DNA of 64,000 nucleotides from Pelecanus crispus (GCF_030463565.1 NC_134649.1:36171044-36235043), one strand, 5' to 3'; numbered from the stretch's first letter, positions 38,380 to 50,405 are shown. Made by a program: numbers and translations. The notes: generated by a model from the letters alone, not told the origin.

Positions 38380-40480
38380 GAGGCACATAAAACATCAAGT
38401 GGTGATACAGTCCACAGTGGAACACTGACATGTTTGTTTTCCCATAAATAAATCACTCTTTGGGGTAGAGAGAAAAGGGATAGACAGTCTTCGTCAATTT
38501 GCTTTTTAAGAGAGGATTTGAAAGAATTCATATTCCTAGTACCCAGTCTTCCAAGTTCCTGATCAAATACAACTAAGAAAAAAATAGTCTAGAGTCTGTA
38601 AGGACTTAGTAGACAGTTGTTACAGCAAAAAAGTTTACATTCCCTTTAGAACGAGCTGAAATGCTACTGTATGTCTGTATTCCTCAACTATTGAAAACCA
38701 CACATCATCCTCCTACTTCTCCATAGAATGTAACTGTGTCTTTATACGTACACATAACTGCATAACTAACCACAGGTAGTACTCTGATTGGTGAAGTTAT
38801 CTACAGCAGGACAGGATACTGCACTTTTCAGTAGAGCCTCTGTGCTTGATATACAAAACTAGTGCACTTTCTTTTTAAAGAACAAATGCAGCTGGGTTTT
38901 CTAAAGCTCAGGAATGATACTGGTCTAACTGCTCTAAGATAGGGTCCATTTCATCAGCCCTCCAAGAAGAAAGAGAACATTTCATTCCGTTCCCTTCCAG
39001 GTGCTTTGCTGGTTACGTTCCCAGAAGACACTGAGTCAGACTCATCCTACTCTACAGAGCATGTCCTTGTTTTAGAATCTGTAGTTTTACACTTAATTTA
39101 ATCAGATCAGCTACAATGCACACATTAAAGCAAGGCCAACCACTCCTTTCTCCTAATTTCATCTCTTCTGGGTAGCAACAGCTATACAATGTGCCCTGTA
39201 TGTCTTCCTACTGCCAAATTAAGTTAAAAAAAATGTTGAAAACAGGAAGACAGTTTGGCACATGCAACACAATCCTAACTAAAGCGCTAATCTTAATGTT
39301 TTTGAAGCATTCCCCAATTGTGTATATGACAAAATCCAGTCAAAACTTTCTAAGAGCTAGATCCTGCAGCTAGTTAGCTCCACAATGCAAGTGCCTGAGA
39401 TTATGGCTTTGCATTCTTCACATAAACTTCTTATGACCTATGCTTTCATGGCTGGATACAGTTTTTAAATTAATCCAGCCTTGATTATTTATCACACTAG
39501 GTCAGTGACAAGTTTTTTAAAACCTATTCTTTAAATAAACATTTACACTGTTAACTTCATAGGCTGTAATGTCTTCACAGAATTATAGGGTGGTGGGTTT
39601 GTGTTTTTATTTTTTTTTAAAGTGACAGATCAAGCCTGGAAGGCCTAAAATTCGACCTATCTTGGCAGTGATCCTCCTTTCCATTTATTTATTTTTCTAA
39701 CCTGCTTGCCACCAGTAAAATTAAATTAATGAAAGACAAGCAATATTAATAACAAAATAATCAAATTAATGTATAAGGCATATGAAATAATATATAAGAA
39801 TTAACAATAATATAAGAATATGAAATAATGTGCAAGCTTATTTGTTTACTGCAATGTCCAAGTAATTTGTGCCTTTCCAAAAAGTTATTTAATTGAGGGA
39901 ATGTTCAGATTCTAAAAGCAGAAAGTGTAACTCCTTCCATGGAGGCACCAGGAAGAATACTCCTGTCATACACATGGAAGAGAAGCACACTACCGTATGA
40001 ATACCCGCAACCTATCTGAACAACATCCTGGTAGAAAGAAGCTCTGCCAAGGGACACAGATGCCTTGACCTTAAGGGTTAATTTCCAGGACACAGACATT
40101 TTAGTTAGGTGCTAGTGATAGCCCAGTTGAGTTAGGGTCAGCACATACAGATGCATGAATTATTATGGTTCCTTAGGTCTAAGGAAACATGAGTGCCATG
40201 GTATTTGCAGATTTGTTTGATGTCCTGGCAGTTACCGACTATGAAAATGGATGGGAAGATTTTTACCATAAACTTTTACCTTAATTGCGTAGGGGTTGCA
40301 ACAGAAAACGTTTAAGATTGAAATAATGTTACACTTAGAGGAACCTGTCAGGGGAGAATTGGCATGAAAGGCGGTACTGTGGAAGGCACACACACAGACA
40401 CTAACTCAGGTAGGCAAAATACGGTTTGTAAAATGAGCACGTTGTAACTGAAGAGAAGGATGTTGCTGGAGGGGAGATAA
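38380..40480. other. AT-rich DNA, nothing recognised
   Basis: No gene or repeat family is seen. At about 39770-39835 an irregular AT-rich segment repeats ATAAGAA and TATGAAATAAT words. T-rich runs lie near 39610. Confidence 0.5.
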
Positions 40481-40562
40481 TGTCCCTGCCCATGGTGGGG
40501 GGACAATGACAAGAAGATCTTTGAAGGTCCCTTCCAACCCACACCATTCTATGATTCTATGA
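40481..40562 (+). mobile_element. CR1 LINE 3' tail fragment (second tail type)
   Basis: TGTCCCTGCCCATGG, then GATCTTTGAAGGTCCCTTCC, then AACCCACACC and two ATTCTATG-type units form the last ~80 bp of a CR1. The 'ctttgaaggtcccttccaaccca' form differs from the 'cttaaaggtcttttccaaccta' form at 4.7, 21.3, 42.9 and 57.8 kb, so this copy and the 49.0-kb copy belong to a different CR1 subfamily. Confidence 0.9.
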
Positions 40563-42924
40563 TAAGGAACCTATGGCAGACTAACTCAAATTTGCAGTTT
40601 TTCTCCTACATCCAAATATTGAAATAGTGTACCAAATTAACTTCAGTATAATTACACTAGGGTTGAATATCAGGTTTTAGAAGAGACAGTGGAAAAAATA
40701 GGGAAAAAAAGGAAAAGGCATTTAATTTTTGACCACCCAACCACAGTGAAGTAGAATTTGTGCTGACACCACCTTGCAACTAAATACATGAAATGAAATG
40801 TAAGTGAACACCCTGCCTTCGTCCACATTTTAACACACATGTTCCTGAGAGTGCTCCTCTTCTATCCCTCAATATTATGATTAAACCCACTTATGCTACT
40901 TAAGACATCTTTGCACTGTTACTACATTCAGACGCAATGAAGAGTGTTATTAAATAACACTGAGTGGAGGTGAATGTAGATGAGTCTAGAAGTGTAAACT
41001 GGCATAAGGGACATCTTAAGGATAAGAAATGAGATTTAAGTCAACCCAGATAAGACTCTATCCAGACTTAACTACAACCCATCCACAAAGAGGTATTTGC
41101 AAGGTACGTATAGATTGACTTTTATCCTGAAAATATTACAGAATCCTTAAATAGCTTGAAGGGCATAGTGAAATAGATAGCAAAGAAAGAACTGAAAAAT
41201 ACGTGGTGTGATAGAAGATATAGGACATGATTTGTGCACCGTAAGTGCATTTGATATGGTTGTGCACACACTACAGTCCACAGCCAGTTAGGATAGATAT
41301 GAATGTGATGCTCTGCTTTTGTTTCTGGCAACTGACACCTGCCTAACAGAATCTGCCTTCTCATGCTCCTGGCACCAGTGTATTACAGATGAAGCCCACT
41401 ACTTTCTGCTGACCTTTTCTATTGTGATTTTTTTTTCCCCAGAAAATTTTGTCTCTGTTACATTCCTCTCAGACACTCCCCATTAAAAACAGTTATTCAC
41501 ACATGGAATATACATACATGATTTGAATATAAGCATTGGGTAAAGATTCATTAATAAGCAAATAATGCCTAAATCAAACCACTTTAAAAAAAAAAAAAAT
41601 TTGGCCCTTCTCTTGTATGAACACATGGAATAATCTGATGCAAAATCCATGCCTACAGACTTGCCAAATACCATGAGTTGAGTGTGGGACTCACTCGTTT
41701 ACACATCTAAGCAAAGCAATTTAACCATAATTTTCAAGACTATTTTTTAACTTCTAAAATCTGACTAAATTTTATCTGTCATATTAAGAGAAAAGAATCA
41801 ATGAATAAAGAAATCTGTGCAAAATGCATTTGATTCTAAAAGACTTTTTGTTATTTTGAAGACCTATAAAATTTGGTGTCATAATGAAGTGCTTCTCAGT
41901 TTGCATCATCTCAGAAGGCTTTTTCTCTTCCATGTTAGGGGATTGTCATGGCAAGCCAGAGAGCTTGTTGTGACTTCTACTGTTTTTATTGAGCACTGGA
42001 GGAACCAGGCTTTAAAGTGTAGGTCACCTTTTGGAATGTAAATTAGAGCAGACCAACAGCTATCGCTTATTTATATATTTTTTATTTGTTTAAGTTTCAA
42101 ATCCTTTTTTCTTCAATTGCTATGGCCTATTATGTAGGATTAACTATATTTCCATCAACTTTTCACTCATTCTGTTGCTCAGTTTTCACTGAGAAAGCTG
42201 TAGATATTTATGATTGTCTAGTTGTGAAAAATGGAAACCAACAATTTCACTTTCTATGTGTTTAAAATCATGCATCTTTAAATTCAATGCTAATTCAAGT
42301 GTAAGATATTTAATAAATGTAAACATTAAAATATTTAATGTCTTTCTAGGTAAAGGCATCCGTTGCTAGGGATTAATCTGCAACTGAACAAAATGTTTTA
42401 TTAATGCCAAATGAAAAGCAATTGACTTAACTACCTGCAACAGGATACAAAACTCCTATTTGCTCCTTGCTGAGGTTGGCTCAGTCACAGGGAAAGGAGG
42501 AATCTTATCTTCTCTTTGATAAAAGGCTATTGCAGATACCCTTCTGATATCCAGGAAATATCATGTCTAATGAATAGGCACTTTGTTATAGAAGTTCAAC
42601 TTCTGGTTAGAAATAATTTTCCAAGTGCTATATATAAGAAATGACAACTGAAATCTATCCAAAGAAAGAACAGTCTGTATAATTTACAGCCTGCAATGAT
42701 GGGAAAACCCCATTTTTGTTATGCTGAATCAGTAAAGATATTACAGGGTGAATTGGTATTTGACCTTTAAAGAATTGGTATGTAGGTAAAATGCAAATAT
42801 CTCAGTTAGCAAACTGTTTAAAGCAAACAAAAAAAACCCATATTGGTTGAACACATTAGTATTCCAAACTCCTTGGATTATTTTTTTGGTTTTTTAGCAG
42901 TATATTCCTAAACCAGCACAAATA
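40563..42924. other. AT-rich DNA, nothing recognised
   Basis: No open frame of note, RNA gene or repeat family is recognised. An A13 run lies near 41587-41599. Confidence 0.5.
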
Positions 42925-44162
42925 CAGAATCATAGAATCGTTTAGGTTGGAAAAGACCTTTAAGATCATCAAGTCCAACTGTTAACCTAACACTACCAAG
43001 TCCACTACTAAACCATACTCATAAGCACCACATCTACATGTCTTTTAAATACCTCCAGGGATGGGGACTCAACCACTTCCCTGGGCAGCCTGTTCCAGTG
43101 CTTGACTACCCTTTCCGTGAAGACGTTTTTCCTAACACCCAATCTAAACCTCCCATGGCACAATTTGAGGCCATTTCCTCTCATCCTATCGCTAACTACT
43201 TGGGAGAAGAGACCAACAGCCACCTCACTACAACCTCCTTTCAGGTACTTGTAAAGAGTGATAAGGTCTCCCTTGAGTCTCCTCTTCTCCGGGCTAAACA
43301 ACCCCAGTTCCCTCAGCCGCTCCTCATAAGACCTGTGCTCCAGACCCTTCACCAGCTTTGTTGCCCTTCTCTGGACATGCTCCAGCACCTCAATGTCTTT
43401 CTTGTATTGAGGGGCCCAAAACTGGACACAGTATTCCAGGTGCGGCCTCACCAGCGCCGAGCACAGGGGGACAATCACCTCCCTGCTCCTGCTGGCCACA
43501 CCATTCCTGATGCAAGCCAGGATGCTGTTGGCCTTCTTGGCCACCTGGGCACACTGCCGGCTCATGTTCAGCCGGCTGTCAACCAGCACCCCCAGGTCCT
43601 TTTCCACCAGGCAGCTTTCCAGCCACTCTTCCCCAAGCCTGTAGCATTGCATGGGGTTGTTGTGACCAAAGTGCAGGACCAGGCACTTGGCCTTGTTGAA
43701 CCTCATACAGTTGGCCTCGGCCCATGGGTCCAGCCTGTCCAGGTCCCTCTGCAGGGCCATCCTACCCTCCAGCAGATCAACACTCCCACCCAGTTTGGTG
43801 TCATCTGCAAACTTACTGAGGGTGCACTCAATCCCCTCATCCAGATCGTTGATAAAGTTATTAAACAAGACTGGCCCCAAAACAGAGCCCTGGGGAACAC
43901 TGCTCGTGACTGGTCACCAACTGGACTTAACTCCATTCACCACAACTATCTGGGCTCGGCCACCCAGCCAGTTTTTTACCCAGCAAAGAGTACGCCCATC
44001 CAAGCCATGAGCAGCCAGTTTCTCCAGAAGAATGCTGTGGGAGATGGTGTCAAAGGCCTTACTAAAGTCTAGATAGACAACATCCACAGCCTTTCCCTCA
44101 TTCACTAGGTGGGTTACCTTGTCATAGAAGGAGATCAGGTTAGTCAAGCAGGACCTGCTTGA
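42925..44162 (-). mobile_element. CR1 LINE, ~1.24 kb, with ORF2 reverse-transcriptase C-terminal half
   Basis: This is the largest transposon piece here. On the given strand it starts at the CR1 3' tail (CAGAATCATAGAATCG, TTTAGGTTGG) and runs to about 44162, where similarity to CR1 stops (a 5' truncation). It is the most GC-rich part of the window, as expected for CR1 coding sequence. Two minus-strand open stretches, 44198-43914 and 43880-43008 (with the 11 codons between), share one frame and are separated by a single TGA. Both orientation and 3' tail type match the copies at 21.3 kb. Confidence 0.95.
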
Positions 44163-44198
44163 GTCAAGACTCAAGGAAAGGGCAGGAGCATCTTTCAC
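43008..44198 (-). pseudogene. CR1 ORF2 fragment (reverse transcriptase) with one premature stop
   Basis: Translation on the minus strand gives the palm motif YLDFSKAFDT (catalytic Asp, near 44075-44046), then [12 protein letters not shown], then the FADDT motif (the two catalytic Asp, about 43811-43797). A thumb/C-terminal region follows with [60 protein letters not shown] and [17 protein letters not shown]. The only in-frame break is TGA at 43916-43914, in the spot where CR1 proteins continue W-R-P; it looks like a CGG/CGA-to-TGA change at a CpG. The N-terminal endonuclease and first part of the RT are missing by 5' truncation, and about 36 bp at the start (44198-44163) are flank rather than CR1. 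It cannot act as an autonomous element. Confidence 0.88.
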
Positions 44199-45171
44199 AG
44201 CAGCACCAACAGACTTAGATAAGCTTTCACAGCTAATAAAAGAAAATCTTTTGGATATTTTGTACTTTCCATATACACTGTTCTATCTCTGTTTTTTCAT
44301 GCATCATCGCTGTCTTCTGAGATCTATTTTTTAGTTGTTCATATCACATGGCTATAAAATAATAAACTAAGATTGGTTAGAATGCCTTGCTCACCTATGA
44401 AATATCTTTAAAATGTAACAGTTTTGCAAGTTCATTTGATTTCTATTTTATGAAGCTAGGAAAATGGACAAGCCAGGCTATTGATAAAGGAAGTTAAAGC
44501 TCTTCTCCTTTAGGTAACAGAGTCAAATTAATAATTATTGCAAAATTACTCTAATCAAATTGCCTTATAGCTGGCTAACATTAAATTAGTTACTATCATC
44601 TGAGTTCTTAATAAACAAAGTACTGTACAGTTGGCCAATACAGTGTTACTACTAATCTAAAGGGAGAAATCAAGGCAGAGAAGACAAGATTCTGGATTTC
44701 CAAATATAGAGAAGAGGTCCACTCATAGGGTTCTCCTGACTGCTCTAATAAATTCACATACCAAAGTGTATTGGCACTGATGGAGTCACCAGGAAGGTAT
44801 ATGCTCTGTTCCTTTCACAGCAGTTCAATCTCCTATAGAAAAATGGCATTTAATGATCTCCAGATACGCAGGTAAGTTTGATTCTTAACTTATCTGTTCC
44901 TGACTGACTGCTGATGAATTAAAGTCTCCCTGATACAAGCCCCAAGTCCTCCTGCTGAGAAGGATCATTTACATAGAACTTGTGATGCCAGCAAAGACCT
45001 TTCAGTTACATCTGGTAGTTTATCATCATCTCCACAACATCCCTGCTTCATCCTTGCTTGCATGAAATGCAGATAGACAAATACATAAATTATTCTTACT
45101 TCTGTTACTTCTGTACTACCCGTTTATATGTTTCCACATATTTCACTGGCCATATACTCTGAGGTCTTGGT

Positions 45172-45196
45172 AAAAAAAAAAAAAAAAAAAAAAAAA
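45172..45196. repeat. Poly(A) run, 25 bases
   Basis: Twenty-five consecutive A after GGT. No retrocopy body is recognised upstream, so it is listed only as a mononucleotide repeat. Confidence 0.9.
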
Positions 45197-45728
45197 TCTC
45201 TGTCCAAATAAGGGCCTGAGCAACCTGATCTAACTTTGAAGTTCACGCTGCTTCAAGCAGGAATGTAGTCTTAAGTAAAAATTATTCATGATAAAGCATA
45301 ATAGAAAATTTAAAGAAAACATGAATTTCTAAGCTTTACGTGAAATTTTGATTTAAGTCTGAAGTCTTTCAGGATGGGACCAAGTTTTATAGCAATACTG
45401 AGCATTAGTCAAGTTTGGCTCAGAAAGTATTTATTCCCTTTTGTCCATCAATGAACATGCTTTTAAAAATTATCTGAGCTGTCACTTGGCTGTGAAGTGC
45501 ACCAGACATGAGGATGGTTTATATACATCTGCCTATTCTCTAAGAATATAAACCAGCAGTAATTTTTTTTTTAATATTGCTTTTTATGTACACATGCACT
45601 ATTCAAGGACATTATCTACAGATTTCCTGAGAGCTGCTTGCTACACAAGCGTATGTGTTAGCTTTTTCCATTAAGCTGAGCTACTCATTTTCTGCAGTAC
45701 CACCTGAACCATGCCTATTAAAAATTGC

Positions 45729-45772
45729 CACCTCCATGTAACATAATTCCAGCTAAAAGTCACATGGAGGTG
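45729..45772. repeat. Hairpin with perfect 11-bp arms
   Basis: CACCTCCATGT (45729-45739) and ACATGGAGGTG (45762-45772) are exact reverse complements, separated by 22 bases. Past one mismatch two more pairs can form. It is too short to be a normal microRNA precursor. No target-site duplication or transposon ends are seen. Confidence 0.7.
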
Positions 45773-45929
45773 TAAACTTGACAAGCCACTTAGAATCATC
45801 TCTAAAATAAGTAAAAGCCTGCATTCTTCCAAGGGAATGAATCAAAACAATAAAAAGGTCTTAGATGGATGTCTAATCTGTTCACATAGGAACCTGTCAG
45901 TAGAACACTCACTTACACTGCAAGATTAA

Positions 45930-46516
45930 ACCATTCTCCTGGTTTCGGCTGGGATAGAGTTAATTTTCTTCCTAGTAGCTGGCATAGTGCTGTGTTTTGG
46001 ATTTAGTAGGAGAAGAATGTTGATAACACACTGATGGTTTAGTTGTTGCTAAGTACTGCTTATGCTAGTCAAGGACTTTTCAGCTTCCCATGCTCTGCCA
46101 GGTGCACAAGAAACTGGGAGGGGGCACAGCCAGAATAGTTGATCCAAACTGGCCAAAGGGCTATTCCATACCATATGATGTCATGCTCAGTATATAAGCT
46201 GCGGGGAGTTGGGTGGGGAGCAGCAATCACTGCTCAGGAACCGTCTGGGTATCAGTCGGTGGGTGGTGAGCAATTGCATTGTGCATCACTTGCTTTGTAT
46301 ATTATTATTACTGCTGTTATTATTATATTGTTGTTATTATTACTACTACTATTTTACTTTATTTTATTTCAATTATTAAACTGTTCTTATCTCAACCCAG
46401 GAGTGTTTCTCACTCTTACTCCTCCAATTCTCTCCCCCATCCCACCAGGGTAGGGGGAGTGAGCGAGAGGCTGCGCGGTGTTTAGTTGCTGGCTGGGGTT
46501 AAACCATGACAACCAT
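45930..46516 (+). mobile_element. Solo LTR, avian ERV (ERVL-like), plus strand
   Basis: The element (45935-46511, 577 bp) starts TCTCCTGG, a one-base change from the expected TGTCCTGG, and ends CCATGACA. A perfect 5-bp target duplication, ACCAT, lies at 45930-45934 and 46512-46516. A TATA box (TATATAAG, 46191-46198) sits just after a near-CRE (TGATGTCA, 46176-46183). An ATT/ACT-rich tract occupies about 46298-46370 and ATTAAA at 46375-46380 is a likely polyadenylation signal. The 104-codon frame at 46139-46453 is LTR sequence, not a gene. It is the same family as the copy at 16135-16714 in opposite orientation; no internal viral region is present. Confidence 0.92.
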
Positions 46517-47770
46517 CTTCATAATCTGTCATTAGAAGGAAGAGTGATTCATTTAATTTCCAAAACTTCTCTTAGACTCACAGTTAAAACCTCTTTCACA
46601 TTTTCATATGTTTGCATGGAAACTCCAGAAACAAAATGCATTAAAAAAAAGTAAAAAATCTAATTTTGTTCAGAAATTCCTGTTTAGTTTTGCCTCTAAA
46701 AATCTCCTTCCATTCAAATCCTTCCTCCAGAAAAAGTATATAAGGTTTAACTACTAAAACACGACATCAAGAGCTCCAATTTATTACAATTTTCTTTAAC
46801 TTGTGTCAATTTTCCTTTTAAATCAACACATACAGATCTGAAACTACCATGGTCATCTTCATGCATTCTTAATACTGGTCATATGTCCAAGTAATTATTG
46901 ACAGTAATACAGAAAACATTCTATTTCCAAGACAAATTTCAAATGAGGAATCCAGATATCAACTTAATAAATTATTTTAAGTGCAGGCTAGTTAAGGTTC
47001 CACATGAAACAGAACTCTTCATAAACTAATCAAATGGCCAACCATATCTTCAATCACTAAAAAGCACATATTTCCAAGAAAAATACATCTACAGCACAAA
47101 GTAACCAAAAATATTATTTCATGACATCTTATTAATGGATTTTTTTTTAAATTTTACTTTAGAAAATCCTTTCCATTGACATTTTTCTCATTACTATTCT
47201 TTAAAGGTAAAGCATTAATACTTCAAAAACTACCTCCTGGGAAGCAAAGATCACTGCCTTATCTCCCTACAGAAACTAGTAGAGATTATTATTTTAGAAT
47301 TAAAGAGAGACAAGTCAGTGGCTTAAAAAAAGCTTTCTAGACTAGGAAATAAATATAAGCTAATTCTGACAGCTCTGCTAATCACTTGATAAATCATCTT
47401 CAGAAACAATATTAGGGCATATGACAGTAGTTTATCTTTGTAACATCTGTCATCCAGAAAGGGTATCTATCCACCCTTTAAATGATGTGTATTTGCCAAG
47501 ACACTTCAAGCCACACCTCATTTTGAGTAAAATCAACAAAAGTTAAATAAAACTAGCAGTATGACTGAATAGTTTAGGAAAAAATTAAAACATACTGACT
47601 CCAGCAAAAAATACAATGAAGACTTTTAAGTGAGGCAGAATATCAAGAAAATTACTACCTAAGTTAGGTATGAAACTTTCTGAAAAATGTTGTGGTAATT
47701 TGAAGACAAGCTGAAAATGGTGATACCACTAATACGACAGCAAGCAACCTAAGTTTTTTTGTCAGAAGCA
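46517..47770. other. AT-rich unique DNA, nothing recognised
   Basis: No repeat family, RNA gene or coding frame is recognised. Confidence 0.5.
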
Positions 47771-47774
47771 GTGT

Positions 47775-47845
47775 TATCATAATGATTTCACAATGGGTAA
47801 AGCAATACATTTGAATAAAAAGGACCTGGCTTGAATTCTTCACAG
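47775..47845 (+). mobile_element. Degenerate tRNA-derived SINE head (MIR-like)
   Basis: ACAATGGGTAAAGCAATACA, then AAAGGACCTGGCTTGAATTC follows the MIR head pattern (…agtgggtagagcaatgg…gacctggcttgaattc…). Box B is GGCTTGAATTC (47828-47838); box A (about 47786-47798) is decayed. The body after it is not recognisable. Confidence 0.45.
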
Positions 47846-49020
47846 GTAAGACCAGGATAGCAGTAACCAGGATGTCTCTCGGCTTATGCATATTAGATGC
47901 TTACTCATGCATTCTTTACAGCAGTGTGCAACCTCAGTGTTGTTTTGCCATCACTTATCCTACATAAGCAGCAAGTTTCGACTGGCTAGGAAATATCAAG
48001 GCTTTTTCCTTATCTATGACTCTTCTAGCCACCACAATGCAGGCACTGTGTCCTCTAGAACGGCTTCCTGTAACCTGGAAGTAATTTGGAAATATTACAC
48101 TGATTTCCCGTCATGGAGTGGGCTGCTGTAGGTATATAAGCATGGAGTTCCAGTCTCCCAGAGACTATCTATGCCTACATCTAGCTCAAAATGCTAGCCC
48201 TAGCTTCAGCCCTGGGCCAAAGGCATACCTAAGTAACAATGCAATACCTTGCAGCAGTATTAAGCTATACCTGAATGTTTGACCATCACCACCAGAAGCA
48301 GCACAGGTTTGCAACCTGATGAACATCTCAGGACAACTTGTTTCTGTAGTGTCACACAATTTCGTCTCCACAAGGTATGAAATCCTGCATTAAATTCCAA
48401 ATAGTTGAATAGTTCTGTCACTCCTTTTTTTTTGTTTTTTTTTAGATCTGGCAAGAAAATGATCTAAATCAATGTCATACTAAAATCTAGAACAAAAACT
48501 AGCATGACAGTGTAAGTGATTAAGGAGAAAGCCTATGAATAGTCAACACTTATCTGCGTTATAGAATCACAATTTGTGAGCACTAACATTGAAAATTACA
48601 TAAATTCCTGTTCCAAGAAGAAACTAGAAATTAGTAACACGCTGAAAGAAAGAAACGTTATCGTTCACTTCACCTAGGGTGAATTTTCTGTGGTCATTAT
48701 TTTAGGCAGTATGAAAAAACATACAGTAAACATCTTTCCTTGCTCCAAGAAACATAGTGAAATGTCAGCTCTATTTCATTAAGACTGATCCTATCAGAAC
48801 AGTGCAGTTACCCATGGCAGATGCCACATGGGAAACGGGGATCCAGGTAATACTTAAAGATGTGTTACTTATGCTGTAATAATAGGGATCAGTTCACAGT
48901 CTGCACAGCCTGTGCAGCTATATCAATTTCTAAAAGTATAAAATACAGCAGGATGCTATTTCTAACCTTTAAAATCAACAGCGTATCACTTTCCTCAAAG
49001 GATCCCCTATCAATACTTAA
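47846..49020. other. AT-rich unique DNA, nothing recognised
   Basis: Short frames only. No family recognised. Confidence 0.5.
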
Positions 49021-49333
49021 AGAGGGCTTATAAGAAAGATGGAGACAAACTTTTTAGCAGGGCCTATTGTGACAGGACAAGGGGTAGTGGTTTTAAACTA
49101 TAAGAGCATAGACGTAGACTAGATATAAGGAAGAAACTTTTTACAATGAGGGTGGTGAAACACTGGAACAGGTTGCCCAGAGAGGTGGTAGATGCCGCAT
49201 CCCTGGAAACATTCAAGGTCAGGTTGGACAGGGTTCTGAGCAACCTGATCTAGTTGAAGATGTCCCTGCTCACTGCAGGGGGACTAGATGACCTTTACAG
49301 GTCCCTTCCAACCCAAACTATTCTATGATTCTG
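49021..49333 (+). mobile_element. CR1 LINE, 3' ~310 bp with ORF2 C-terminus
   Basis: Plus-strand translation gives a decayed CR1 ORF2 C-terminus: AYKKDGDKLF, then RTRGSGFKL followed by a stop, [34 protein letters not shown] and RLDRVLSNL. The 3' end has GATGTCCCTGCTCACTGCAG, then TTTACAGGTCCCTTCC and AACCCAAACTATTCTATGAT. It has the same tail type as the 40.5-kb fragment. It is 5' truncated and carries at least one in-frame stop. Confidence 0.92.
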
Positions 49334-50405
49334 CGAATAACTTATCCATGATACATAAGGTTTCTTGTATTCTGACTCACATCTCCTTCTAAGTCTTTCA
49401 CCACAGTCATTCCTCCATACTGTGCACTTTGTTAAATCGTCAAAAAATCCCTGATTTGTGTTTCAAAGGAAGCACCATACTGCTTAAAAATTATGCTAAA
49501 AGATGAACATCATAGATGATCCTACTACCTTGAACATATGCCTTTTTGATTCCATTGACTTTTATTTTCATAGTTTAAGACACAAATATTTTTGATGGAG
49601 GAAAAAGGAAGTGAATGTGATATCAATGCTACTGAGAATCATTTTTAAAAAAAGCACCATTATTATTTACAGCATGGAAAATAAAAAACAGCGACCAGCT
49701 GAGATGTCAGTCTTTTAATTCACAGTAGGGCAAAATGATTATCAGGTTTCAATCCAACTATCCGGTTGATGGGCTGGATTCAAAAATGAGATGGGAATTT
49801 TGCTAAGTGTTTTCAGAAATTGAGATGGATTACTTTATCCACATGAACTGAAGTCCCAGCAGAAAATGCTACCCAGCTACAAATGCAACCAGGACTTGAA
49901 AATAGACCCTTTCAAGATTTACATCACACCTAGGAACAAAGCAGGGGCACGGACCTAAAATGGGTAGTAGAGTCAAAGCTACATACACAAAATTTCAAAA
50001 TAGAATTTCAACTTTAAGTTCTAATACTGGCTCAACTTTGGAAACAGCAATCAAAATAGACATTTCTTAAAACAGGGTCTGGATGCTAACTAACAATCAA
50101 TAATTATGTGAATTGTTTTTTAGACTAAAATATGCAAAAAACCCACAAAGGTTTTCTTTAACCACTGGGATAATAAATACAATGTAATTAGACACTATGA
50201 GACCTGTTGTCTACCTTGCAATGGATTTAGGGTAATCAACTTATCAATCTCCTTTCAACACTTTTAATTATTGTTATTATTTAATTAAATTACAAGTTTG
50301 AAAAAGAATGATTTATTATTGGAGAAGATTCAAGCTAGGGGAAATTTTCTTTTTGTTTAAGAAAACAAAAAGGGGCACTTGTCCCATCTTAGCACCCTGA
50401 CCCCC

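Larger units (their letters stand above)
44163..45929. other. AT-rich DNA, nothing coding
   Basis: No gene is recognised. It contains an A25 run (45172-45196) and an 11-bp-arm hairpin (45729-45772). Confidence 0.5.

Noticed and set aside
43038..44072. 344-codon plus-strand open frame, the longest in the window
   Set aside because: It lies wholly antisense to the CR1 ORF2 fragment and exists because CR1 coding sequence is GC-rich and poor in antisense stops; no protein family resemblance.
45172..45196. A25 run as the tail of a processed pseudogene
   Set aside because: No recognisable retrocopy body upstream and no flanking target duplication seen.
46139..46485. Overlapping 104- and 68-codon frames (and the 84/96-codon frames at 16184-16557)
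   Set aside because: They are translations of the solo LTRs and their ATT/ACT tract, the same in both copies; not genes.
16130..46516. Two LTRs as the ends of one 30-kb provirus
   Set aside because: They are in opposite orientation, each has its own target duplication, and no retroviral internal sequence lies between.
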